A DNA stretch of 64,000 nucleotides from Pontibacter beigongshangensis. GTDB taxonomy: Bacteria; Bacteroidota; Bacteroidia; Cytophagales; Hymenobacteraceae. Shown one piece after another: positions 42,923 to 50,236 of the stretch. A program made the translations under genes and the position numbers. Below the pieces are notes generated by a model. That model was not told the DNA's origin. It ran no database searches and was given only the letters and a program-made list of their open reading frames with translations. Where the stretch lies: positions 99,548-163,547 of the forward strand of contig NZ_VFSD01000014.1 in assembly GCF_014332515.1 (NCBI RefSeq), read 5' to 3'. How positions within the stretch are numbered: position 1 is the stretch's first letter; each line of letters opens with the position of its first letter.

Positions 42923-44575
42923 TTAGCGGAACACATACGCCACATTCGGCACTTGCGAGAGCACCGGGCTGGGCAGGTCGAGCGCTTTGGCCCTTCCGTC
43001 TACCACGGGTGCCACAGTACCCTGTTTGGCGAGGTATTCAGTCATTACATCGTGCACGGTGTAGTCCTTTACCTGCGGGTCTTCGGCTCCCGGCATGCGG
43101 CAGAGCATATCGTCTGGTTCGCCGCTCCGCAGGCAAGCTGCCATGGTGTATACCCTGGTGGGCTCCAACGGCTTGCCACCTATTTCAATCGACTGTACCC
43201 GCTGCCCTTTCGGAGCCTTGGCGTGAAAGGTCATCTCCATCCCTGAGAAACGGATTACCCAGCCCCCAAAGCGCTCCAGGGGTTTTTCTGCAAAAACATT
43301 GTGCAGTTCCTGCTCCATCCAGTCCTGAATCTGCTGGCCCGTAGCCTTGCCGGTTTTCACCTGCTCGTTTACAGGGAGCATGTTCCAGATATCGCCATAC
43401 GTAATAGGCGCTCTGCCTGTGGCGTCTGGCACAATCGGGGTGCTGAACCTGAAACCGTTGGAGATGGCTACATCGGCTCCTGTTTTCCAGCGCAGCGCGT
43501 CAGTAATCATGTTATCCATGGGGTTTTCTACCACCAGGTAGCGGTAGAGCGGTTTTTCGGTATAGCCCAGCACCTTTGCAATCTGGTCCTGGTAGGGGGC
43601 CAGTTGCTCCTCCACAATCTTCTGTACAGTGGGGTCTGCCGGGTACCGGGCCGGGTCCACATCTATCAGTTCGTAGCGCTGGTTTATTATTTTACCGTCG
43701 GCTACTTCCAGGTCGAGGCGGCCTACAAAAGAGGCGAAGGCTCCCGGCTCCACCACCTGCGCATACTTGCCTTTGATGGGCTGCCGTATCCGCTCATGCG
43801 TGTCGTTGCCCAAAATAAAATCTACACCTTTTATGTATTCCTGGTCGGCCAGGTGCACCTGCTTGGAAATGCCGATGTGCGTTACCAGAAAAAGCACGTC
43901 CACCTGCTGCTGCTCCTTCAGCTCTTTTATAAGCTCCTGCAGGTTATCTTCCACAGAAGTAAAGCTCAGGCCTTTGCTGAAGGCCGGGTTCTGACGGATG
44001 GGCACTTCGGGGTCGTTATAGGAGATGAAACCCAGCTTTACTCCCTTCACCTCTTTTACCAGGTAAGGCGGGTACAGCATGTTGCCACTTGCTTCGTCGT
44101 ACACATTGGCGCACACCACCGGCTTGCCATAAGAGGTCAGCACCTGCCGCATTTTCTGGTCTCCGTAAATTACCTCCCAGTTGCCGGGTATCAGAAAGTC
44201 GTACTCCATGGCCTTGATGATCGGTCCAAATACTTTTCCTTCCGACAAGGCAGCAACAGCGCTCCCTTGAATCAGGTCGCCGCCATCCACGATCACCGTT
44301 CCACCAGGGTTCTCGGCTTTGATCTGCTTAAAAATGGTCTGGATGTTGGCCATGCCGCCACGCTCTTTAAACTTAAACGTGCCGTTCTCGATAAAGAACT
44401 CCTGGTGCGGCAGTAGCTGTCCATGTATGTCGGCTGTTTGCAGAATAGTAATGGTCTGGCTCTCACCTGAAACGGCCTGTGCCTGCTCCTGTTTGCCCGA
44501 CTGGCAGGCGCTAAAAAAGACGACCGGCAATACCAGAGCCGCTAATACAATATATTTTATATGATTAAATTTCAT
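42923..44575 (-). CDS. SoxB/5'-nucleotidase-type metallophosphatase, lipoprotein
   Basis: 550 residues from the ATG at 44575. A lipobox FFSAC after ALVLPVVFF anchors it outside the cytoplasmic membrane. Metallophosphatase motifs are ILQTADIHGQLLPH, VIVDGGDLIQGSAVA, PGNWEVIYG, LVTHIGISKQVHLADQEY and ILGNDTHERI; the 5'-nucleotidase C-domain follows with NMITDALRWKTGADVAISNG. GNWEVIYG departs from the usual GNHE and recalls the WE-x-x-YG of SoxB thiosulfohydrolases. The C-terminal SGEPDDMLCRMPGAED carries an extra Cys. Operon mates are a TlpA-like thioredoxin and a DoxX-DsrE fusion, which favours a sulfur role, but nucleotide hydrolysis is the safe family function. Confidence 0.8.
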   Translation of the reverse strand: MKFNHIKYIVLAALVLPVVFFSACQSGKQEQAQAVSGESQTITILQTADIHGQLLPHQEFFIENGTFKFKERGGMANIQTIFKQIKAENPGGTVIVDGGDLIQGSAVAALSEGKVFGPIIKAMEYDFLIPGNWEVIYGDQKMRQVLTSYGKPVVCANVYDEASGNMLYPPYLVKEVKGVKLGFISYNDPEVPIRQNPAFSKGLSFTSVEDNLQELIKELKEQQQVDVLFLVTHIGISKQVHLADQEYIKGVDFILGNDTHERIRQPIKGKYAQVVEPGAFASFVGRLDLEVADGKIINQRYELIDVDPARYPADPTVQKIVEEQLAPYQDQIAKVLGYTEKPLYRYLVVENPMDNMITDALRWKTGADVAISNGFRFSTPIVPDATGRAPITYGDIWNMLPVNEQVKTGKATGQQIQDWMEQELHNVFAEKPLERFGGWVIRFSGMEMTFHAKAPKGQRVQSIEIGGKPLEPTRVYTMAACLRSGEPDDMLCRMPGAEDPQVKDYTVHDVMTEYLAKQGTVAPVVDGRAKALDLPSPVLSQVPNVAYVFR

Positions 44576-44755
44576 GATTTCTTTTTTATAAGTGATACGC
44601 TGACTTGGCCCTTGGTCCATCGCCAAAAGGTTATTCCAGCGCCATGGCACGGTATAAAGATATAAAGACGCAGCAAGCCACAGGGATGCAAAAACATGCC
44701 TCCTCCCTGCTTCTGAAAAACTTTGCGTCATAATACCTGGGTCTTGTGTCTGCTT

Positions 44756-45388
44756 TTACCGGACCATGCTTTTCAGGAATTCCCGCACTTCCGGTGTATC
44801 ATACTCTGCCATGCCTTCCTGCTTTGCCACAATTTTGTCTTCCGGGGATATGATGAAGGTGGTCGGGATGGCATTGCTGTAAAATTCCTGCGGAAACTGG
44901 CTCGCCGGCATGTACACCGGGAAGGTATAGCCTTTCTTGTTGATGAACTTCTGCACCTTCTCCTGCCCGCCTTCGTCTACCGAGAGCATTACAAAAGCAA
45001 TTTTATCGGAGCCTACCTTCTCGTAGAGGCGCTGGATGTTGGGCATCTCGGCCACGCAAGGCGGGCACCAGGTGGCCCAAATGTTCAGGAACACTACTTT
45101 ACCACGCAGGCTTTCAAAAGAAACGGTTTTGCCGTCTAGGTTGGTCATTTTAAACCCTGTCCCTACCATAGCCGCCTTGTCTGTAACCGACACCTCCGTT
45201 ACAGGCACCGTGCCGGCGGCTGGCACCGGTTCCGGCATACTGGCATTCTTCAGGCCGGTGGCCAGCAACAGCCGCTGCACCTGGCCAATGGCTTCGGTAT
45301 GGAGCCCGGTGAGGTATAAAACTCCGAAAATGGCCAGCATAACGGCCCAGCCCGGTATGTTGCGAAATGAAAATTTATGCTTGTTCAT
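44756..45388 (-). CDS. TlpA/ResA-like membrane-anchored thioredoxin
   Basis: 210 residues from the ATG at 45388. One N-terminal membrane segment (GWAVMLAIFGVLYLTGLHT) places the thioredoxin domain in the periplasm. The domain starts GTGFKMTNLDGKTVSFESLR, has the active site FLNIWATWCPPCVAEMPNI (CPPC), then VMLSVDEGGQEKVQKFI and the cis-Pro loop NAIPTTFIISPE. It reduces or oxidises protein disulfides or thiol adducts. It lies 58 bp after the DoxX-DsrE gene and 180 bp before the SoxB-like gene, all on the minus strand. By analogy with SoxW/SoxS, it may keep a sulfur carrier thiol reduced; this is inference. Confidence 0.88.
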   Translation of the reverse strand: MNKHKFSFRNIPGWAVMLAIFGVLYLTGLHTEAIGQVQRLLLATGLKNASMPEPVPAAGTVPVTEVSVTDKAAMVGTGFKMTNLDGKTVSFESLRGKVVFLNIWATWCPPCVAEMPNIQRLYEKVGSDKIAFVMLSVDEGGQEKVQKFINKKGYTFPVYMPASQFPQEFYSNAIPTTFIISPEDKIVAKQEGMAEYDTPEVREFLKSMVR

Positions 45389-45446
45389 GTTGATTTCTTT
45401 ATTTGAATTCGATTTAAATACTCTAAAATGAAAGTACAACTTTAAA

Positions 45447-46349
45447 TTACAGCTCCACCGTTACGTACCCCTGCTGCTGCAGGTCGAACATATAAGTGAG
45501 GCCGTTGGGTATAATCTCCACGCCCTCCACCAGGGTGGCTGGGTCTATCTGGAATTGCTGCAGCGACATGCCGCACACTTTGTAGGTTGCACCAGCCGCT
45601 TTTCCTTTGGTAATTTCGGCTGCCATGGCATGCCCTTTCACAAAACCCTCTACCGATTTGGCACAGGCCATTACTACAAAATTCTCGCGTTTGTACTGGC
45701 TGGCTGGTGTTATAGCCTCGGCGGTGTTGGCGGCTGCTTTCAGGTGGTTCGGCTGACTGATCAGCACGGCATAATTCTTTTTGCCAGTGTCTGCACTTGC
45801 TGGTGCAGCAGCCGTTTGTGCCGCTGGCCCGGAGGCCGTGCAGGCGCTCAGGAGGGTCAGGAGCCCGGCGGTTAGGATGGCTGCCATGGCACCCGCTCTT
45901 ACCGGTTTTCTCTTTAGCCGCAGCTTATTCTTAAAGTCAAAAACCTGGTCCAGGGCGTAGTACCTGGCCCCGTTTACGATAAAGAAAAACAGCATCCCGA
46001 TCAGGGCGATGTTCTTGAAAAGGGGGCCGGTTCCTGCTGCGCTCGCTACCTGAATGGTTAGCGTTATCGGAATCAGGATGAGCAGGAGCAACAGCGCAGC
46101 CAGCTTTGTCCGGAACCCCGCCAACAGCATAAAGCCGCCCAATAATAAGCCTATCCCGGAAAGAATGATAAGGATTTCAGCTGGAGCGATCCAGATGGCC
46201 AGGTAGCTTAAATCTGCCTCTTTGAGGCGGGCAGTTGCTCCGGCAGTACTAAACAAGTGATTGAGTCCGGCATTTATAAAGATAAGGCTTCCGAGCACGC
46301 GCAGTGCCAGAAACGATAATTTTTGCAAAGGTGTGGTTTCCATGGTCAT
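45447..46349 (-). CDS. DoxX membrane domain fused to a lipobox and a DsrE-like domain
   Basis: 300 residues. Residues 10-135 form a four-helix DoxX domain (ALRVLGSLIFINAGLNHLF, ILIILSGIGLLLGGFMLLAG, ITLTIQ, FFFIVNGARYYALDQ). Residues 145-170 read like a complete lipoprotein signal (KRKPVRAGAMAAILTAG then LLTLLSAC, Cys170). Residues 192-300 are a DsrE/DsrF-like domain with KNYAVLISQPNHLKAAANTA, Cys231 in VVMACAKSVEG and Cys261 in YKVCGMSLQQF. DoxX/DoxD relatives occur in thiosulfate:quinone oxidoreductase, and DsrE proteins carry sulfane sulfur. Together they suggest a membrane-tethered periplasmic sulfur carrier or quinone-linked oxidase. First gene of the thioredoxin/SoxB-like operon. Confidence 0.82.
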   Translation of the reverse strand: MTMETTPLQKLSFLALRVLGSLIFINAGLNHLFSTAGATARLKEADLSYLAIWIAPAEILIILSGIGLLLGGFMLLAGFRTKLAALLLLLILIPITLTIQVASAAGTGPLFKNIALIGMLFFFIVNGARYYALDQVFDFKNKLRLKRKPVRAGAMAAILTAGLLTLLSACTASGPAAQTAAAPASADTGKKNYAVLISQPNHLKAAANTAEAITPASQYKRENFVVMACAKSVEGFVKGHAMAAEITKGKAAGATYKVCGMSLQQFQIDPATLVEGVEIIPNGLTYMFDLQQQGYVTVEL

Positions 46350-46482
46350 GTATTAATTCTTAAAAATGATTTTACCGGCGCACAGACACAGCCTGTCTGT
46401 CTTTCCTGTTCAGGAAAGTAGAAGACGCAGGTCTGCACGCAGCCCGACCAGAACTGGCCAGACAGTGCTTTAGAGAAACATT

Positions 46483-46848
46483 TTAAGAGAACCTTGGAGG
46501 GTCAGGCTCACGGCCCAGATGAGGGGACAGGTACTTTTTGGCAGGAGGCACAAAACCTGCTCCGTACAAGCCAACAGGCAGGAACACTGGCTGCTCCTGA
46601 GTGGCAACAAGCGCATAGGACGGCACGCTGCAGTCGGTTACGGTGCCCGCCGCATTATGCTGCCCGGAGTGTGCCTGGTGCTGCAGGCATTTCCGGGCGC
46701 AGGTGCGTTTAATTTTCTTCTGATGGCTACAGGCTTTCTTCAGCACACCCTGCTCCATGCCGGAGCCTCTGTTCAGGCGGCCATCAGGTTCCGGCAACAT
46801 AAACAGCAGTAGCAGTGTACTTAAAAATAAAAGCAGATAATGCTTCAT
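46483..46848 (-). CDS. Small secreted Cys/His-rich protein, unknown
   Basis: 121 residues with a strong signal peptide (HYLLLFLSTLLLLFMLPEPD). The mature protein is basic and has a Cys/His cluster (ACSHQKKIKRTCARKCLQHQ then AHSGQHNAAGTVTDC), then VFLPVGLYGAGFVPPAKKYL and a Pro-rich end EPDPPRFS. This resembles small Bacteroidota exported proteins near metal or redox genes, but I cannot name the family. It lies 133 bp upstream of the DoxX-DsrE gene on the same strand, so it may be the first gene of that unit. The Cys/His pattern could bind metal or form disulfides. Confidence 0.6.
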   Translation of the reverse strand: MKHYLLLFLSTLLLLFMLPEPDGRLNRGSGMEQGVLKKACSHQKKIKRTCARKCLQHQAHSGQHNAAGTVTDCSVPSYALVATQEQPVFLPVGLYGAGFVPPAKKYLSPHLGREPDPPRFS

Positions 46849-47000
46849 GTAGCGTATTTAATTCATATAAAAATTCAGGAACAGCTTGCTCCGGCAATAG
46901 TTTCTCCCGGCAAGGCTTCTACCTGATACCGTTCTCAATGAACAAAGTCAGGCGATTAAAGCCGTCAACTTACAGAGTTTCCAAGGAGTAGTTCCTGGGC

Positions 47001-47049
47001 AATTATTCTAATGAAAAAGGCCTTCCAGCGATTTTTTCTGCAGCTGCGG
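47001..47049 (+). repeat. Family-1 dispersed repeat, copy 18
   Basis: AATTATTCTAATGAAAAAGG, CCTTCCAGCGA, then TTTTTTCTGCAGCTGCGG. Palindrome decayed. Confidence 0.82.
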
Positions 47050-47304
47050 CATACCGAACCAATCAACCTGAAAGGTCATCCTAAGTTCTATTACCCTTTT
47101 ACAGTAGCTTTATTGCCAATGGCAGCCAGCTAAATCAGCATTAGCGCAAAAGGCGCCTTCCTTTGCAGGTAACATACTGAGGTGCTGTAATGGTTCTGGC
47201 GCAGCCGCTGCTTCTCTAAAATTACCTTCTATACTGGCCGGCATCTACCAGCTCCTCTGACCATGCTTCTTTTACAAAGGTAGCCTCAAAAAACTAATCC
47301 TCCT

Positions 47305-47318
47305 GTAACCAAAGTCAC
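47305..47318. promoter_or_regulatory. Imperfect copy of the sulfur-locus operator
   Basis: GTAA-CCAAAG-TCAC, one mismatch in the left half-site. Its spacer equals that of the site at 52793. No -7 box lies at the spacing used by the five main sites, so its role is doubtful. Confidence 0.4.
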
Positions 47319-47569
47319 TGAGCATTACTTTCTGCCTGAAGTGCTATGATTTGTAGTGAAACAGTACGCAGCCGCTGCTTCAGAAGAACTTGTATCTTAA
47401 AATAATGGTACATGATAAAATCCAGACACTGTTCTTCGGCAGTACTTTCATCAGAAATTAGCTACGCCCAAATAAAGTGCCACTGGAAATGCTTCAGTAA
47501 AGGTCAATAAAGCTGCTTTTCCATCATTTCTGATTTTGAAATTTAATTTTTAATAAGCGAAATTCCTGT

Positions 47570-47613
47570 GTGACAAACATCACTGTAAGCCCTTTTCGTA
47601 AACTTTACTTTTG
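47570..47613 (+). promoter_or_regulatory. Crp/Fnr-type operator and -7 box for the first MBL-rhodanese gene
   Basis: Operator GTGA-CAAACA-TCAC at 47570-47583; -7 box TACTTTTG at 47606-47613. The dyad centre is 29.5 bases before the box, placing it near -41.5. The predicted transcription start lies about 50 bases before the ATG. Confidence 0.8.
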
Positions 47614-47666
47614 TAACTGTAATCAGAGTTCTTCGGGGCTTATAGGAAAATTAAAAAACAGCGCAG

Positions 47667-49016
47667 ATGAAAATACAACAGTTTGAAGACAAAGGCTTAG
47701 CACATTACAGTTACGCCATTTTAAGCGAAGGCACAGGCGAGGTGGTTTTGATTGACCCGACCCGCAACCCGCAACCGTACTACGATTTTGCAGCCGCCAG
47801 CAAGGCCAACATTGTAGCTGTTATAGAAACGCACCCGCATGCCGACTTTGTCAGCTCGCACCTGGAGATACACGAGGCAACCGGTGCCACGATTTATGCA
47901 CACAGCATGGTAGGCGCCGACTATCCGCACCAGACTTTTGATGAAGGAGCCGTGCTGGAACTTGGCGACATCAGGCTGAAATCGTTGCACACACCGGGTC
48001 ACTCGCCCGATGGCATTAGCATTGTGCTGGAGCTCGAAGGCAAGGACAAAGCCGTATTTACTGGCGACACCCTTTTTATCGGTGATGTGGGCCGCCCCGA
48101 CCTGCGCGAGAGCGCCGGCAATATTACGGCTGAGCGAAAAGAACTGGCCAGCCAGATGTACCACAGTACCCGCGAAAAGCTGATGAAACTGGACGACGAT
48201 GTGCTGGTTTACCCGGCGCACGGTGCTGGCACCCTGTGTGGAAAGGCCCTTAGCGAAGCCAACAGCAGCACCATTGGTGCAGAAAAACTGAGTAACTACG
48301 CCCTGCAGGAAATGAGCGAAGAAGCCTTCGTAAAACTCCTGTTAGAAGATCAACCATTCATACCAAAATACTTTAGCTACAATGTGGCCATCAACAAACA
48401 AGGCGCTTCGGCCTATAAACCAAGCCTGAAACAGGTTGCCCGGCTGGCCCCCGATCATCAGCCGGAAGCAGGCGCTGTGGTAATAGATGCACGAGCAGAA
48501 AAGGTGTTTAAGCAAAGCCACTACCAAGGCGCGATCAACATTCAGAATGGCAATAAGTTCGAAACCTGGCTGGGCAGCATCGTAGACGCGAAAGAGAGCT
48601 TTTACCTGGTGGCTGCAACCGAGGAGGAACTGGAGGAGCTGATCGAAAAAGCTGCCAAAATAGGGTACGAGTTGCTGATAAGCGGCGCTTTTGTGCAGAA
48701 CAGCCCGGCCAACGCCTCCACTCCCGAAATAAATGTGGAGGCGTTCAGCCAGCACCCCGACAACTACACTATTGTGGATATTAGGAATGCGTCAGAAGTA
48801 AAAAGTGGTAAGTTCTTCGAAAAAGCCATCAACATTCCGCTGCCGGAACTGCGGGAGCGTACCAGCGAAATTCCGACTGATAAACCCGTGGTGGTGCACT
48901 GTGCCGGCGGTTACCGCTCAGCAGCCGGAAGCAGCATTGTGCAGGCCAAACTACCCGACACAAAAGTGCTGGACCTGAGCGAGGCTGTTAATGATTTCAA
49001 GAACGGCTCCAGATAG
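47667..49016 (+). CDS. MBL-fold hydrolase with two rhodanese domains (persulfide dioxygenase/CstB-like)
   Basis: 449 residues. Residues 1-235 are a glyoxalase-II-like metallo-beta-lactamase domain: ETHPHADFVSSHLEI, LKSLHTPGHSPDGIS, FTGDTLFIGDVGRPDLRE and VYPAHGAGTLCGK. Residues 250-345 form a rhodanese fold without active Cys (FYLVAATEEELEEL). Residues 360-449 form a second rhodanese with the active loop VVHCAGGYRSAAGS. Relatives include persulfide dioxygenases, S. aureus CstB and B. subtilis YrkH. It probably oxidises or transfers sulfane sulfur from low-molecular persulfides. The metal motif reads HxHxDF rather than HxHxDH. It is the first gene of the locus, with its own operator. Confidence 0.85.
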   Translation: MKIQQFEDKGLAHYSYAILSEGTGEVVLIDPTRNPQPYYDFAAASKANIVAVIETHPHADFVSSHLEIHEATGATIYAHSMVGADYPHQTFDEGAVLELGDIRLKSLHTPGHSPDGISIVLELEGKDKAVFTGDTLFIGDVGRPDLRESAGNITAERKELASQMYHSTREKLMKLDDDVLVYPAHGAGTLCGKALSEANSSTIGAEKLSNYALQEMSEEAFVKLLLEDQPFIPKYFSYNVAINKQGASAYKPSLKQVARLAPDHQPEAGAVVIDARAEKVFKQSHYQGAINIQNGNKFETWLGSIVDAKESFYLVAATEEELEELIEKAAKIGYELLISGAFVQNSPANASTPEINVEAFSQHPDNYTIVDIRNASEVKSGKFFEKAINIPLPELRERTSEIPTDKPVVVHCAGGYRSAAGSSIVQAKLPDTKVLDLSEAVNDFKNGSR

Positions 49017-49037
49017 CAGTACCCTAAAATTTCTACC

Positions 49038-49074
49038 AAACCAGTGCAGACGCAAACCGCGACTGTACTGGTTT
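49038..49074 (+). terminator. Weak hairpin after the first MBL-rhodanese gene
   Basis: AAACCAGTGCAG pairs with CTGTACTGGTTT with one mismatch, without a U-run. It may slow or end transcription before the regulator gene. Confidence 0.4.
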
Positions 49075-49231
49075 GCTGTATTATTCCGTATAATGAATAT
49101 GCGTTTTCGTACCTGAATAGTACTTAATTAGAGTGATCTGAAATCATAAGTTCTACCTTAGATCATTCTCACATTCACTCAATCACTAAATCACTTATTC
49201 ACTTATTCAAAATCCACCTCAACCACACCCC

Positions 49232-49870
49232 ATGGAAACCATACAAAAAGACGTTATTGTAAAGCAGTTCCCACAATTTGAGCAGCCACTGCTGGAGGAG
49301 ATATTAGCTCACAGCACCATTAAAGTGGTAGCAGAAGGAGACGAAGTAATGCGCACTGGCCAGTACATCCGCTCCACGGTGTTGCTGCTGAGCGGCCTGA
49401 TGAAAGTTTACCGCGAAGATGACGAAGGAAATGAGTTCCTGATGTACTACCTGGAGCCTGGCAACGCCTGCGCCCTCTCCATGATGTGCACTGCCCGCGA
49501 TGAGCAAAGTAAAATTATGGCCAAAGCCGTAACAGAAGTAGAGGTTCTTTTAATACCATCGCACTTGTCGGAGTTGTGGCTTGGCAAGTACAAAACCTGG
49601 CACAACTTTGTCATTGCCTCCTACCGCCAGCGCTTCGAAGAGCTGCTCCAGACCCTTGATAGTGTTGCCTTTAAAGGCCTGGATGAGCGCCTGGCATTTT
49701 ACCTGAAACGCCACGTGCAGGTTAGCGGCAACGAGGTAAGGCTGTCGCACCAGCAGATTGCCACAGAGCTAAACAGCTCCCGCGAAGTAATCTCGCGGCT
49801 GCTCAAAAAGCTGGAGCAAACCGGGGCCATCTCGCTGCACCGCAACTACATAGAAGTGCACGACATTTGA
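49232..49870 (+). CDS. Crp/Fnr-family transcriptional regulator of the sulfur locus
   Basis: 212 residues. A cyclic-nucleotide-binding-fold sensor spans 1-130 (VVAEGDEVMRTGQYIRSTVL, LYLEPGNACALS-type turn) with two cysteines in GNACALSMMCTA, and no FNR-type N-terminal four-Cys cluster. The C-terminal winged helix has LSHQQIATELNSSREVISRL, where the recognition helix keeps R, E and R at the positions Crp uses to read GTGA. GTGA-N6-TCA(C/T) sites precede five transcription units around it, so it is the likely activator. The cysteines suggest sensing by persulfidation or disulfide formation; this is inference. No matching site precedes its own gene. Confidence 0.88.
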   Translation: METIQKDVIVKQFPQFEQPLLEEILAHSTIKVVAEGDEVMRTGQYIRSTVLLLSGLMKVYREDDEGNEFLMYYLEPGNACALSMMCTARDEQSKIMAKAVTEVEVLLIPSHLSELWLGKYKTWHNFVIASYRQRFEELLQTLDSVAFKGLDERLAFYLKRHVQVSGNEVRLSHQQIATELNSSREVISRLLKKLEQTGAISLHRNYIEVHDI

Positions 49871-49922
49871 TGAGTGATTGCCTGAATTCTAAATGAGTGA
49901 ATGATTGAATTTTGATTGAGTG

Positions 49923-49968
49923 AATTATTCCAATGAAAAGCGCCCTCCGGAGCTTTCTGCGGCTGCTC
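49923..49968 (+). repeat. Family-1 dispersed repeat, copy 19
   Basis: AATTATTCCAATGAAAAGCG, CCCTCCGGAGC, then TTTCTGCGGCTGCTC. Confidence 0.88.
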
Positions 49969-50061
49969 ATGGCCTGGCATGAGTTATTGTTCCATTTATA
50001 TTGCTTACCAAATATCATTCTGCACATTCTAACATGCTGGCAATTCTGATTCAGACATTCA

Positions 50062-50110
50062 AATTATTCCAATGAAAAAGCCCCTCCAAAGCCTCTGCTG
50101 CTGCTGCTAA
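50062..50110 (+). repeat. Family-1 dispersed repeat, copy 20
   Basis: AATTATTCCAATGAAAAAG, CCCCTCCAAAGCC, then TCTGCTGCTGCTGCT. Shares the TTCCAAT variant with copy 19, 139 bp away. Confidence 0.88.
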
Positions 50111-50164
50111 AGAGCCTTCTACAAACCCCCAACTTTCTAACTTTCTAACTTAAAAATTTCCTCT

Positions 50165-50208
50165 GTGATAAGAGTCACTGTACCCGGTTGCTGCACGATC
50201 TACCTTTG
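50165..50208 (+). promoter_or_regulatory. Crp/Fnr-type operator and -7 box for the TauE gene
   Basis: Operator GTGA-TAAGAG-TCAC (50165-50178); exact -7 box TACCTTTG (50201-50208). Same 29.5-base offset as the other sites. Predicted start near 50213, 24 bases before the ATG. Confidence 0.82.
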
Positions 50209-50236
50209 TATCAGATTAAGTTAAAACATCAAATTA

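Larger units (their letters stand above)
46849..47666. other. Long divergent intergenic region, 818 bp
   Basis: Separates the minus-strand SoxB-like group from the plus-strand sulfur locus. Contains family-1 repeat copy 18 (47001-47049), an imperfect operator at 47305-47318 and the first full operator/promoter at 47570-47613. No ORF beyond about 20 codons looks coding. Confidence 0.6.
49871..50236. other. Intergenic region, 366 bp, with two family-1 repeats
   Basis: Starts with GAGTGATTG/GAATGATTG-type low-complexity sequence, then two same-orientation repeat copies (49923, 50062), then the operator/promoter of the TauE gene. No ORF supported. Confidence 0.6.

Noticed and set aside
49133..49147. 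GTGATCTGAAATCAT upstream of the Crp/Fnr gene as an autoregulatory site
   Set aside because: The spacer is 7 rather than 6, the right half-site is weak, and it is not at the fixed distance from TACCTTAG (49154-49161).
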